Assembly: GCA_016787085.1 (NCBI GenBank)
Contig: JAEUVJ010000008.1
Coordinates: 1 to 64,000 of the forward strand
Source: Chitinophagaceae bacterium
Lineage (GTDB): Bacteria > Bacteroidota > Bacteroidia > Chitinophagales > Chitinophagaceae
Direction of reading: 5' to 3'
Length of the DNA: 64,000 nucleotides
Notes under the pieces: model-generated
The model's database searches: none
What the model was told of the DNA's origin: nothing
What the model saw: the letters and a program-made list of their open reading frames with translations, nothing else
Translations under genes and position numbers: made by a program
Shown here: positions 48,101 through 63,083 of the stretch, one piece after another
Numbering within the stretch: the stretch's first letter is position 1
How the letters are laid out: every line of letters starts with the position of its first letter

Positions 48101-48208
48101 AATAGGATGATAATGTGCGATGCCAATTCGCCGATTGGCACCGCTTCTTTTCCCAAATCTAAATAATTATCTCACAGGCTGAACGAGTGAAATGGCGCCT
48201 GTCTTAAT

Positions 48209-48685
48209 TTACGTTTGAGCTGACTGCCCCAGTATTTTCTTTATCAGTACGATCTGTCCTAAATGATAATGATTATGCTCAATGATACCGCAGATATTGC
48301 GATAATAGTTGCCGTATTTCTTATCTGAAAAATCTTCCCATAGTTTAGTTTCCGGCAATTGCTCCACGAGAAGGGCAAACTGCTCCGCATCGGCGAATGT
48401 CTTTTCTTTCAACTGCTCCCAGTCACCCGGCGATTGAATGGGCGGCAGGTCAAAACTGTATTTATCACTGGCATCCAGCGGCCGGCCCTGTAATACGTTG
48501 AGCACGGCGCTGACATAATAACCCATGTGATACATCAGCAGAGCGATCGTATTTAAAGAATGTACCCGGGTAGTGGCCTGCTGCCAGTCCACTCCGTCAA
48601 GCTGATCCTTCAGGTTGGAACTGGTCCAGTTGCCGCCCATATAAACGGCCCTGAAATGCTGCGCTATCTGTTCAGAGAGGTTCAT
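48209..48685 (-). CDS. DinB-family protein
   Basis: Starting at MNLSEQIAQHFRAVY gives 158 residues; a second in-frame ATG twelve codons upstream (48721) is also possible. The four-helix DinB pattern is visible: LNTIALLMYHMGYYVSAVL, WEDFSDKKYGNYYRNI and IIEHNHYHLGQIVLIKKIL, with histidines placed like the metal-binding triad. DinB-like proteins include thiol transferases and unknown metalloenzymes; substrate unknown. It follows the AraC regulator gene on the same strand. Confidence 0.78.
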   Translation of the reverse strand: MNLSEQIAQHFRAVYMGGNWTSSNLKDQLDGVDWQQATTRVHSLNTIALLMYHMGYYVSAVLNVLQGRPLDASDKYSFDLPPIQSPGDWEQLKEKTFADAEQFALLVEQLPETKLWEDFSDKKYGNYYRNICGIIEHNHYHLGQIVLIKKILGQSAQT

Positions 48686-48743
48686 AAACGAAGATGGGTT
48701 GCCGGCGGCGCCGGCTATCATGGAAGATAACGAATTGAAATTA

Positions 48744-49655
48744 TCAGTCGTTATTCAGCGACCGGTATTTTTTGGGCGACATCCCGATGATGGTACGGAA
48801 ACGCTTGGAAAAATAATACGGGTCGTCAAAACCCATACTAAAGGCAATATCCTTTACTGAACGGTTGGTAAAATCTAACTGCTGGCAGGCCTTCTGCATC
48901 TTCATCTGCACAAAATAATCTATCGGCGCATAGCCGGTCTTCTGCTTGAAGAGGTTGGAAAAACGGGAAACGGAATAATTATACTGCTTGCTCAGTTCAT
49001 TCAGCGAGATATTATCATTGATATGTTCCTGCATATATAAAATAGCGCTGTCCACGCAATCCGCCTTTTCGTTGGCAGACGTTTCATAATGCCGGGAGTT
49101 ATAGATAAACAGGGTAAGGAATTCGGACAGGCACATATTGGCAAAAAGCAGGTTGTCTATACTGTATCCCAGTTCCAGTGTTTTATAGATCTTGGTGAAC
49201 AGCGGAACGATGTCGCCATTATTCTTTATATAGAACGGCTTGAAATGTTTCTGTACCGCCTGTATCTTATTCAGCTCGGGCAGCGAATCGCCGCCGAAAT
49301 GGATCCAGTAAATACTCCAGGGATGGTCAGGACTGCTGCCATAGGCATGTTCTGTGTTCTGCGGCAGGATAAAGAACTCATTGGGGTTTACTTCAAAATG
49401 CTGGCCGTCTATTTCATACCAGCCATGCCCGTCCACGCAATAAAAAAGAAAATTCTCGGATAACCCTTTCTTCCGGTACGTATAGTGGTCCTTTGCCTTA
49501 GGATAATAGCCGATGGAACAGATATGAAGATGCTGCAGCAACAGGTTGCTGTGCACCCTTGACTTCAGGATGGTTTTGGGTATCTCGATACGCTGGCGTC
49601 CAAGTCCATACCAAATATTCTTATGCGAGCCTTCCTTGCTGTCCTTTTCTTTCAT
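48744..49655 (-). CDS. AraC-family transcriptional regulator with cupin-type sensor domain
   Basis: The frame opens at a TTG, but the ATG at 49655 (MKEKDSKEGSHKN) is chosen. Residues ~40-190 form a beta-rich cupin-type ligand domain (FEVNPNEFFILPQNTEHAYG, WSIYWIHFGG), and the C-terminus carries two helix-turn-helix units (LNELSKQYNYSVSRFSNLFK; VKDIAFSMGFDDPYYFSKRF). Family members activate sugar-use genes on binding sugar. It is divergent from the acetylesterase at 49924 across a region with a long palindromic repeat; control of that gene is a natural guess. Confidence 0.88.
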   Translation of the reverse strand: MKEKDSKEGSHKNIWYGLGRQRIEIPKTILKSRVHSNLLLQHLHICSIGYYPKAKDHYTYRKKGLSENFLFYCVDGHGWYEIDGQHFEVNPNEFFILPQNTEHAYGSSPDHPWSIYWIHFGGDSLPELNKIQAVQKHFKPFYIKNNGDIVPLFTKIYKTLELGYSIDNLLFANMCLSEFLTLFIYNSRHYETSANEKADCVDSAILYMQEHINDNISLNELSKQYNYSVSRFSNLFKQKTGYAPIDYFVQMKMQKACQQLDFTNRSVKDIAFSMGFDDPYYFSKRFRTIIGMSPKKYRSLNND

Positions 49656-49741
49656 ATTGCAAACTATCCTTATTTCACCGGGTAAATTACTGAAAAGTTT
49701 CAAACCACCGCCGGTTAACAGGGTAATAGGCCAATTTGTAA

Positions 49742-49820
49742 TTCACCGCATAGGCACAGTAGAAACATAGGGTCACATAGTTTGACCCCCTATGTGTGGT
49801 CTATGTGCCTATGTGGTGAA
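49742..49820. repeat. Long imperfect palindromic repeat between AraC and acetylesterase genes
   Basis: 79 bases from ttcacc (49742) to ggtgaa (49820). Arms share cataggcaca/tgtgcctatg and acataggg/ccctatgt around a short centre, forming a stem of roughly 30 imperfect pairs. Built of the 'cctatgtg' words seen widely between Bacteroidota genes. It would fold in either transcript. Confidence 0.7.
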
Positions 49821-49923
49821 AATAAACGAAGAATTCAGGCTAACCCGCTACTATCAACAGTACCGGACAGGTAAATTGTCCCGATCAGTTATTTTCGTAA
49901 CCTGTTATTAAAACCTATTTCAA

Positions 49924-51366
49924 ATGATTGCTTTCCACAGTATGAACAGATCCCTCCTGTTATTGGCCACCTTTGTCATTATCAGTCACGCTTTGTCCGC
50001 CACGGTAAAACTGCCTTCGTTCTTCAGCGATAATATGGTACTGCAGCAGCAGACCGATGCTGCTATCTGGGGATGGGCAAAAGCTAATGCCACCGTGCAG
50101 GTAGTGACTTCCTGGAATAAAAAGAAATATGCGGCAAAAGCAGGCGCCGATGGCAAATGGAAAACAAAGATCAGCACTCCTGCAGCTGGCGGCCCTTATG
50201 AAATAACCATCAGCGAAGGGAACACGATCATCCTCCGCAATGTACTGATCGGCGAAGTATGGTTTTGCAGCGGGCAATCCAATATGGAAATGCCGATGAA
50301 AGGTTTCAGGGACCAGCCCATACTCGGGTCAAATGATGCGATCTTCAACTCAGCAAATGATAACATCCGCATCTATACAGTACCCCGCTCTGTACAGAAT
50401 GAACCACAGGATACAAGCAAGCATTCTTCCTGGAAAACGGCCAAACCGGAGGACATCAGTAATTTCTCCGCCACTGCATATTATTTCGGAAGGATATTAT
50501 ACCAGCAACTAAAAGTTCCAGTGGCATTGATCAACGACAGTTATGGCGGCTCACCTGCCGAAGCTTTCATGAGCAGGGAATCCCTGAAAGATTTTCCCGA
50601 TATTAAAATACATGCCCCCGGCAGTACGGAAAAACTCAACAACAAAAATGCCACTACCTTATATAATGGTATGATCCGTCCGATCATTGGCTATACGATC
50701 AAAGGCTGTATCTGGTACCAGGGCGAAAGCAATAACGGCCGTCCGGATGAATACGAAAAACTATTCCCGGCCATGATCGCATTATGGCGTAATGAATGGG
50801 GCCAGGGAAACTTTCCCTTTTACTTTGCACAGATCGCTCCGTACACCTACAGTACTTACTCATCCGGTACCTGGAATGAAAAAATGAATTCCGCTTACCT
50901 GCGGGATGCACAACGCAGGGCATTGGATAAAACACCAATGAGCGGCATGGTGGTATTGATGGATAACGGTGAAGAAAGAAACATTCACCCGGCAGATAAA
51001 GAGAAAGTCGGCAAACGCTTTGCTTATCTCGCCTTAGGAGATGCTTACCAGCAAAAAGGATTTGCTTATCAAAGCCCCGTATTGGATTCGGCTCTTATTA
51101 ATGGCAGTACGGTCACGATCAAGCTTCGGCATACCCCTAATGGATTGACATCATACGGCAAACCGCTTACGCAATTTGAAATTGCCGGTAAGGATAAAGT
51201 ATTCCGGCCGGCCAAAGCCGTGATAGCAAGAGGAACCATACTAGTGTCATCACCCGATGTCCCCGAACCGGTGGCCGTCCGCTATGCGTTCAAAGATTTT
51301 ATCATGGGTGAATTGTTCAATACAGAAGGGTTTCCTGTTTCATCGTTCAGAACGGATGATTGGTGA
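49924..51366 (+). CDS. Sialate O-acetylesterase-type (SASA/GDSL-like) carbohydrate esterase
   Basis: The 480-residue exported protein (signal peptide HALSA) contains the SGNH-type SASA signature: FCSGQSNMEMPM with the nucleophile Ser, GCIWYQGESNNGR (oxyanion/Gly block) and the catalytic His in RNIHPADKEKVGKRFA. It removes acetyl groups from sugars such as sialic acid, rhamnogalacturonan or acetylated galactan. It sits apart from the minus-strand glycosidase run, which lies convergent with it, but the theme is plant-cell-wall sugar removal. Confidence 0.85.
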   Translation: MIAFHSMNRSLLLLATFVIISHALSATVKLPSFFSDNMVLQQQTDAAIWGWAKANATVQVVTSWNKKKYAAKAGADGKWKTKISTPAAGGPYEITISEGNTIILRNVLIGEVWFCSGQSNMEMPMKGFRDQPILGSNDAIFNSANDNIRIYTVPRSVQNEPQDTSKHSSWKTAKPEDISNFSATAYYFGRILYQQLKVPVALINDSYGGSPAEAFMSRESLKDFPDIKIHAPGSTEKLNNKNATTLYNGMIRPIIGYTIKGCIWYQGESNNGRPDEYEKLFPAMIALWRNEWGQGNFPFYFAQIAPYTYSTYSSGTWNEKMNSAYLRDAQRRALDKTPMSGMVVLMDNGEERNIHPADKEKVGKRFAYLALGDAYQQKGFAYQSPVLDSALINGSTVTIKLRHTPNGLTSYGKPLTQFEIAGKDKVFRPAKAVIARGTILVSSPDVPEPVAVRYAFKDFIMGELFNTEGFPVSSFRTDDW

Positions 51367-51392
51367 ACCCTGTCCCTAAAGGGAACCTGAAC
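51365..51392. repeat. Short palindrome just after acetylesterase stop
   Basis: The core ccctaaaggg with partial flanking symmetry (gtccctaaagggaac) lies directly after the stop. It resembles the '..ccctttaggg..' repeat at 63088-63112. Could assist transcript end formation, though no T run follows. Confidence 0.4.
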
Positions 51393-51477
51393 CGGGCATA
51401 CTCTTTCATATTGGCTTTTATGAAAGCAGTTAGTTTATTATGCAGCCATCTGGACTACTAATAGCATCGTTGCAGTT

Positions 51478-51503
51478 TACTCTGAGCAAAGCGAAGGGTA
51501 CAC
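51478..51503. repeat. Interspersed 'ctctgagc.aagcgaaggg' repeat
   Basis: Short element (tactctgagcaaagcgaagg) of the same general class as the subtilase-internal 'cctgagcttg..gaagg' unit at 4793. It lies between two convergent genes. Confidence 0.5.
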
Positions 51504-51529
51504 TTATACACCCGTAATTTTTTTCATCG

Positions 51530-53860
51530 TTATTTAAGCATCATCTCTACATCCTTTCTCCGTTCTTCCGGGAATACTTTTAGCATCTCCAGTTTTCCGC
51601 TTTTCCATTCTGCTTCTACGGTAGTGTTGTAAGGAGCATGTAATTTAAAGTGTACATCTTTATCTTTCGGCCATGCCGGGAAAAGCAATATCCGCTTATC
51701 ATCTGTCTGCATCAGCATTTCCTGCAAACCGATCATTCCGCTACCACCCCAGTTGTGATCGGGCACCCAGTCAAAACCCGGGCCCCAGAAAGCAGGAAAC
51801 CTTCTTTCACTGTTCTGCAGTTTCAATGATGTGAGTCGCCATGCTTCGGCTGTCAGTCCTAATCTAGCTGCCCAGATATTATCCTGTTTCCACCCGACAT
51901 GGCTCCTGAATTTTTTGACCAGCGTATCGTATTCCCATGTATTCAACGCTGTGTCCAATCCAGGTTTACCTATGCCAAAAATACCCCAGGGGAAAACCGG
52001 ATATAACTGTGTCGATTCGGTATTGTTGACTCTCTCCCAGGTTTTGGCAGGTGCAATAGTAATATGATGACCGAAATGAGTAAAGCTGATTCCGGGTATT
52101 CTCTTTAACTGGTTCTCCAGCCTGTTTCTTTGTTCATCAGCAATAAGCTGTCCTGGCAAAGACAGCAATTTTCTCGTTATTGTTTGGAGTGCCGCAATGG
52201 TGGCAGTAGAATTATTCGCCATCTTAAAGGTCTCCGCACCGCTGCCGGGATACAATACCAGTTTGCCATCACCATCCAGAGCCTTTATTCCCCTTTTCTT
52301 TGCCAGGTACTGGTAATGCTCATCAAAAAAAAGCAAACAACTTTCAATGAAAGAAATCTTACTTGTAATGTCCTTGCCTGTGTAACTATTTTCTTCCAGC
52401 ATCATTAAGCAAAACTCCAGCACAGTATCCCATTCATATTCCAGCCATGCATTGTACTCAACACCTTTGTCAAAATCAGCAGGCCGGTTCAGCCCATACT
52501 CAGCATAATTAGGTAACCCATAGTTTTCCATCTGCTCCGTAAAACAGGCACCACTATGATCCCAATAAACCTTGCTTCGCAGTTCTGCATTCTTTAAAAT
52601 TCGTAAATAGAAATTAAACTGTGATTGCATCATATCCCAGTCGCCGCTGCGTATCATCGGGAAATAGACCAACCGCTGGTTCTGTGCGGTGTGCAAGCCA
52701 CCTCCCCAGTTGCGGTAATCGGGTGTAAGTCCTTTGTTACCGGCATCGGTGTATAGCGGGTCAACAGTTAATAAACCGCCATTGAATTTAGTAGGCCAAA
52801 AACCTTTTGCGTTACAGCCCAGCATGTAACGGAACAGTTGGTAATTGCGGCCCACCTCCCACGATTTACTGCTTACATTACTCCCATCTATAGTTATAAA
52901 GCTCCTGTTCCAGAATTCTTTCCACCATTGCTGTGTTTTTGAAAAGGCATCCTTATCCTGCGGTAAAAGCCGGAGAATTGCGGATTTTGTGATCCATAAT
53001 GGCGAGACCAGTTCATTTGTTGTCTCATTATACTGCTCGTTGTACAAGGCTAAAAATAATTCCTGCTTAGTTGACGTTTGCCTGGACTTAAGCTTCCATC
53101 CTTTAAAATCTGTCGCCTCATATTTACCGTTGTACACTACTGCCGGAACAAAATTCTTTCCCCAGAAATGCCCGCCAAAAACAAGATTTTTTAAAGGATT
53201 GTACATCTGCTCTTTCACACTGTTCAATCCCTGCTGCGATACAGTGGTATCAAAAATCGTCGCTGGCCCGTTGTTATGAAAAAACCGTACACCGTTTTCC
53301 CAAAAATCTATACTGTCTCTGGTATATTTTTTATCTGCCGGCGGTCCCCATTTCCAGGAATTGGAAAAATTTTCACGTTTTGTGATCAGCCTGTCCTGAT
53401 ATCGCCAGCTCTCATATGCTGCGTCCACTTCAATTTTTTTACTGGCCGCAATTTCAATATGTGCAACAGGATGAAATACATCCACCCAAATTTTTACAGA
53501 TGCTTTCACTCCGTTGTTTTCTCCATCCACCGTCACATATCCGTTTTGCAGGTGCAGCTCCTGCCTGAATACTTTTCCGTTAAAAGGATTGGGATTACAT
53601 TTTATCCGCAGTCTTCCGGCCTTCATCAGGTTATTGTCTTCATTCAAACTACCGCTGCGTGCCACATAGATCAGCAGGTCGCCATTCTCCACCCATACAT
53701 TCATACCGATATCACCGCCGCCACAGGGCATGGATTCGGAAGCGTTCTTGCTTTGAGTAGCCCAAATAATATCATAACTGTCATCAAGCTGTTTTTGTGC
53801 ATACAATTGCACATAAAAGGACAATACAATTAAGAATGTAGCACCAAAATGTTTTTTCAT
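51530..53860 (-). CDS. DUF5703-type glycosidase-like protein (alpha/alpha barrel, GH95-like)
   Basis: A 776-residue exported protein (signal peptide YVQLYAQ). It starts IIWATQSKNASESMPCGGGDIGMNVW and has a long barrel with YLVDP-like strands such as WGGGLHTAQNQRLVYFPMIRSGDWDM and a C-terminal WGGSGMIGLQEMLMQTDD. The N-terminal beta-sandwich followed by an (alpha/alpha)6 barrel is as in GH95-like enzymes; I recognise the DUF5703 grouping but not an activity. It lies last in the run and 18 bases after the GH106 gene, so is co-expressed with it. A role in side-chain release is only inferred. Confidence 0.7.
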   Translation of the reverse strand: MKKHFGATFLIVLSFYVQLYAQKQLDDSYDIIWATQSKNASESMPCGGGDIGMNVWVENGDLLIYVARSGSLNEDNNLMKAGRLRIKCNPNPFNGKVFRQELHLQNGYVTVDGENNGVKASVKIWVDVFHPVAHIEIAASKKIEVDAAYESWRYQDRLITKRENFSNSWKWGPPADKKYTRDSIDFWENGVRFFHNNGPATIFDTTVSQQGLNSVKEQMYNPLKNLVFGGHFWGKNFVPAVVYNGKYEATDFKGWKLKSRQTSTKQELFLALYNEQYNETTNELVSPLWITKSAILRLLPQDKDAFSKTQQWWKEFWNRSFITIDGSNVSSKSWEVGRNYQLFRYMLGCNAKGFWPTKFNGGLLTVDPLYTDAGNKGLTPDYRNWGGGLHTAQNQRLVYFPMIRSGDWDMMQSQFNFYLRILKNAELRSKVYWDHSGACFTEQMENYGLPNYAEYGLNRPADFDKGVEYNAWLEYEWDTVLEFCLMMLEENSYTGKDITSKISFIESCLLFFDEHYQYLAKKRGIKALDGDGKLVLYPGSGAETFKMANNSTATIAALQTITRKLLSLPGQLIADEQRNRLENQLKRIPGISFTHFGHHITIAPAKTWERVNNTESTQLYPVFPWGIFGIGKPGLDTALNTWEYDTLVKKFRSHVGWKQDNIWAARLGLTAEAWRLTSLKLQNSERRFPAFWGPGFDWVPDHNWGGSGMIGLQEMLMQTDDKRILLFPAWPKDKDVHFKLHAPYNTTVEAEWKSGKLEMLKVFPEERRKDVEMMLK

Positions 53861-53878
53861 TTTATAGCCTGTTTTGTC

Positions 53879-56800
53879 TTATTCTGTTTCAATGTCCAAA
53901 AATATCCCGCCGATAATACCTGCAGAAAGCAACGGCTTTCCTTTTAACCGAAAAGGAGCAGTAGTCCATGAGATACGATCGGTAACAGGCGATTGCTCGT
54001 CACCGATCAGTCGATTTGTCCATGTATTACTTACTTCAATCTCGATCTTATTTCTACCAGGTCTTAACGCCTTTGCAATATCTAAATAATAAGGTTTTGT
54101 CCAAATTGTTCCGCAATATATACCGTTGACCTTCACCGTTGCTATATCATGTATCTTATCAAATTGAAGTATTGCAGTTTTTATCGGACTGTTGTCATTA
54201 TAATCAAAAAAAGTCGAATAAACAGCAGTGCCAGAGTAATACTTTACGGCTTTGTCTTCAAATGATGACCATGAGGGCAAGGAATCATTTCCTTTAAAAG
54301 TGAGTGGATAAGCTGGTCCTCCATAGTTCTTATTAAACGTAACTGCCCATGGCTCAAAGTTCCCGAAACGCTTAATGGTATATATTCTGTCATGTGGTGC
54401 CTTTATTTCCCTTGAAACAGTATTTGTCAATACTACAAAAACAGATTCATTAGGCACCAACCCAAAATCTGCATACACGTACCCCCCGCTTTCACGACAA
54501 TTATGCCGTGAAATTATTCGACCTTTCACTGGATCCCATAATTCGATCATTTTACCAGTCCCACGCAAATATATTCTCACCTGGCGCAAGCTGTCTTTCT
54601 GGTTCGCTATGAAATAAATGTCCATATTGCCGGTTTTCCGGTGAGTCCAGGCAATAGTGTGGTCATTATCCAGAATTTCCACATCCTTTTCTAATCCCAG
54701 TTTGGCAAACGATGATTCAGTATATGGAGTAAATATCAGTTTGCCCCTTACAGGCTGATTCGCTTTATAACCTGCAGCGATCAGGGACTTCCTGTAAACA
54801 CTATCCATCAAAACAGTCGCCCCGCCCTTTACCAGTTCACCGATCTTTTTCAATGAGGCCATACTGATACGAAATGCCGGGTTCAATTTCCGTTCAGCAG
54901 GAATGACCAGTATTTTATAAGAAGCGCCGCCGGGCAATATCACCCTTCCATTCACTACTTTCATCTTCATCAATACATCGGGGTTGAAGGAATCATATGC
55001 ATACCCGTTCAATGGGTCTATCCAGTCTTCAGGGTCGGCCATATTCGCCGAGTGAGAAACCCCATCAGGGATTTGCCGCAATGGTTCGCCTTTGTTCACC
55101 AATCGTATCTTCTCTGCCTCCGCTCTTTCCCTTCCGAAAATACCCGGCAATGTGCTGACCAATCTGTCCGGCAATACGGACCGCCTTGGTAATTCCTCAC
55201 CGGTGAATACCGCAATATCCACCACCGGTTTTCCCATTTGCAGTAATGCCTGGCATCTGGTCAAATACTCTATCCATGCTTTGCTTTGTTTGAACCAGGT
55301 CTGGTCCCGCTGGAAATACAATCCCGTACTTCCCAGTGTCATTCCCGGTTTCTTATTCATCCATGGATTATGCGTAAACACATGTATCACCATTTTATTG
55401 ATACCAAGTGCGAAGTTTCTGTCTCCGACCGTTTTCATATTGCCGGGATGTTCGCCCCAGTTCATCAGCACCGAAGTGAATGACTCCGCCTGGATGATGT
55501 TCTTTCCGTAAATATGTGCGCCGCTGATCGCATCGAGCATGTCATTCGGCTTATCATGTGTCGGGCTGTTCAGCCAGAATTCTCCCATCGGCAGATCGGC
55601 ATGTTTATAATGCAGCAAACCGTCGCTTACCATCGTGGGTGCAATCGCTTCCGCACTAAAACTACAGCCTTTCTCATGGGCCAGTTTTGTTACGGTTGTA
55701 TAGAACACATCATTCACTAATTCAGCAATGGTCTGCCGCACATCATGCAAAATCTTTTCTGATGTACCGGCGCTTTCCACCGGCACCCCTGTCATGGTCA
55801 GTAAATAAGGTCTCAGCTCATACCCTTTTCTTTTTTTAAACTCTGCCATAAAATTGTCACTCCAGTTCTGGCTGCCGCATTCCCAGCTATCCACATGAAA
55901 TATCTTCAGTACTTCTTTTGCCAACGCCGGATCTGTTTTGTCAAATGCTTTGGCAAACCAGCTATCAAATTGCAGTTTTACGGCAGCCGCATTGAATTTA
56001 TCACATTCCAGCCCTAAGCCAGCGCCACCGGTATAGTTGGTATGCCCGGCGGATGTATGTCCTATCCGTACGATCATCCAGTGGCCGGAAGGTGCTGTCC
56101 AGTCCAGGTTGCCGTCCTTATCCATTTTACCGGTAAGGTCAATAACGCTTTTCAAAGGCACTGCATCTTTTGCTGTCACCTGCTGTTCCGTTGCACCTGC
56201 TGCTACTCTCCACATACTGCCATTCTTCGCTTCGTACTGGTGAATGACAGGTTCAGCCGATAAATAAATTCCGTTTACTTTGAAAGAAGGTTTCCATTTG
56301 GCCGCATCGAGATCTTCCGACCCCGGCTCGCTGCCTGCTTTATCATATACGAACCGGAAATATTTTGCCGTAATGGCTGGTATAGCATGTGTATAATCTT
56401 CATCGGTGTCCTGCCACCCATGACGGGGACATTCTAATCGTGTAACGGTGCTGAAGTTTATACCATCATCGCTTGCCTGCACGATCAGCCGCTGCGCCTG
56501 GTAGTTGTTACCACCCACATGTATCGTTATGGAACGACACGTAAACGGTTTTGCATAGCTGTATTGTATCCAGCAGGCAGTATCACTTCTGAAACTTCCT
56601 TTCCCGTTACGGTCAGCCAGGAAATTGGCGTTACTCCCTTTGCTGGTGATCACTTCTGGAATAAGCGTGGCTGCTGACATATCCATCGTAAGGGGGTAGG
56701 CAAAGACAGCTACATCTTTGTAGAAATTTTCTTTGGCTTCCGGTTGCGGCAGGTTGATTCTTTGTACACCGTCAGTCATCACCACCTTTTTTGTCCATAC

Positions 56801-57226
56801 TAATTTCTGCATGGATAGTTCGGGAGTGATCCAGGGTCCGCCGGCAAGGGCAAAGCCGTCACTGACATGCATACCTAATTGCAAGCCGAGTCTTTTTGCT
56901 TCCTGCATGGCAAATTTTACCAATGCCCACCACTCCGGTGTCAGTTGTCTTACGGTTGGCTGAAAAGGAATAGCTGACGTGGTGTCCTTGATCGGCATCA
57001 GGTAAGCACCCTCAATGCCCACTTCCTTCATCGCTTCCAGGTCGGCGGTAATACCCTCTTTTGAAAAAGCGCCGTGCATCCAGTACCAGAACACCCAGGG
57101 TTTGGCGGAAGCGGGAGGATGAAGAAAATTATTTTCAATGGTTGAAATCGCTTTTTGAGCAGGGCTGGTGATGGAAGAAAATAAACAGGCAATAATGATC
57201 AATTGCTGTAGTAATGTCCTTTTCAT
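53879..57226 (-). CDS. GH106-like alpha-L-rhamnosidase
   Basis: The 1115-residue exported enzyme (signal peptide ITSPAQ) begins with the GH106 signature AKPWVFWYWMHGAFSKEGIT and LEAMKEVGIEGAYLMP. It retains the long catalytic barrel and ends with a jelly-roll of galactose-binding type (NKIEIEVSNTWTNRLIGDEQ). GH106 enzymes cleave terminal alpha-L-rhamnose by inversion, from rhamnogalacturonan or flavonoid/saponin glycosides. Catalytic Glu residues cannot be assigned with confidence by eye. The gene lies 26 bases after the GH43-like gene. Confidence 0.82.
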   Translation of the reverse strand: MKRTLLQQLIIIACLFSSITSPAQKAISTIENNFLHPPASAKPWVFWYWMHGAFSKEGITADLEAMKEVGIEGAYLMPIKDTTSAIPFQPTVRQLTPEWWALVKFAMQEAKRLGLQLGMHVSDGFALAGGPWITPELSMQKLVWTKKVVMTDGVQRINLPQPEAKENFYKDVAVFAYPLTMDMSAATLIPEVITSKGSNANFLADRNGKGSFRSDTACWIQYSYAKPFTCRSITIHVGGNNYQAQRLIVQASDDGINFSTVTRLECPRHGWQDTDEDYTHAIPAITAKYFRFVYDKAGSEPGSEDLDAAKWKPSFKVNGIYLSAEPVIHQYEAKNGSMWRVAAGATEQQVTAKDAVPLKSVIDLTGKMDKDGNLDWTAPSGHWMIVRIGHTSAGHTNYTGGAGLGLECDKFNAAAVKLQFDSWFAKAFDKTDPALAKEVLKIFHVDSWECGSQNWSDNFMAEFKKRKGYELRPYLLTMTGVPVESAGTSEKILHDVRQTIAELVNDVFYTTVTKLAHEKGCSFSAEAIAPTMVSDGLLHYKHADLPMGEFWLNSPTHDKPNDMLDAISGAHIYGKNIIQAESFTSVLMNWGEHPGNMKTVGDRNFALGINKMVIHVFTHNPWMNKKPGMTLGSTGLYFQRDQTWFKQSKAWIEYLTRCQALLQMGKPVVDIAVFTGEELPRRSVLPDRLVSTLPGIFGRERAEAEKIRLVNKGEPLRQIPDGVSHSANMADPEDWIDPLNGYAYDSFNPDVLMKMKVVNGRVILPGGASYKILVIPAERKLNPAFRISMASLKKIGELVKGGATVLMDSVYRKSLIAAGYKANQPVRGKLIFTPYTESSFAKLGLEKDVEILDNDHTIAWTHRKTGNMDIYFIANQKDSLRQVRIYLRGTGKMIELWDPVKGRIISRHNCRESGGYVYADFGLVPNESVFVVLTNTVSREIKAPHDRIYTIKRFGNFEPWAVTFNKNYGGPAYPLTFKGNDSLPSWSSFEDKAVKYYSGTAVYSTFFDYNDNSPIKTAILQFDKIHDIATVKVNGIYCGTIWTKPYYLDIAKALRPGRNKIEIEVSNTWTNRLIGDEQSPVTDRISWTTAPFRLKGKPLLSAGIIGGIFLDIETE

Positions 57227-57252
57227 GATATACGATCTCCTTTGCTGCAGCT

Positions 57253-63032
<5,780 letters not shown>

Positions 63033-63083
63033 TTGTGAATGTTTTACTATGTTCTTTATAAGTTAAACAATGAATGTCCGGAT

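Noticed and set aside
48121-48140. Hairpin tgccaat/attggca as a terminator for the DinB gene
   Set aside because: Stem is only 7 bases, has no following T run on either strand and stands 69 bases after the stop; not enough to call.
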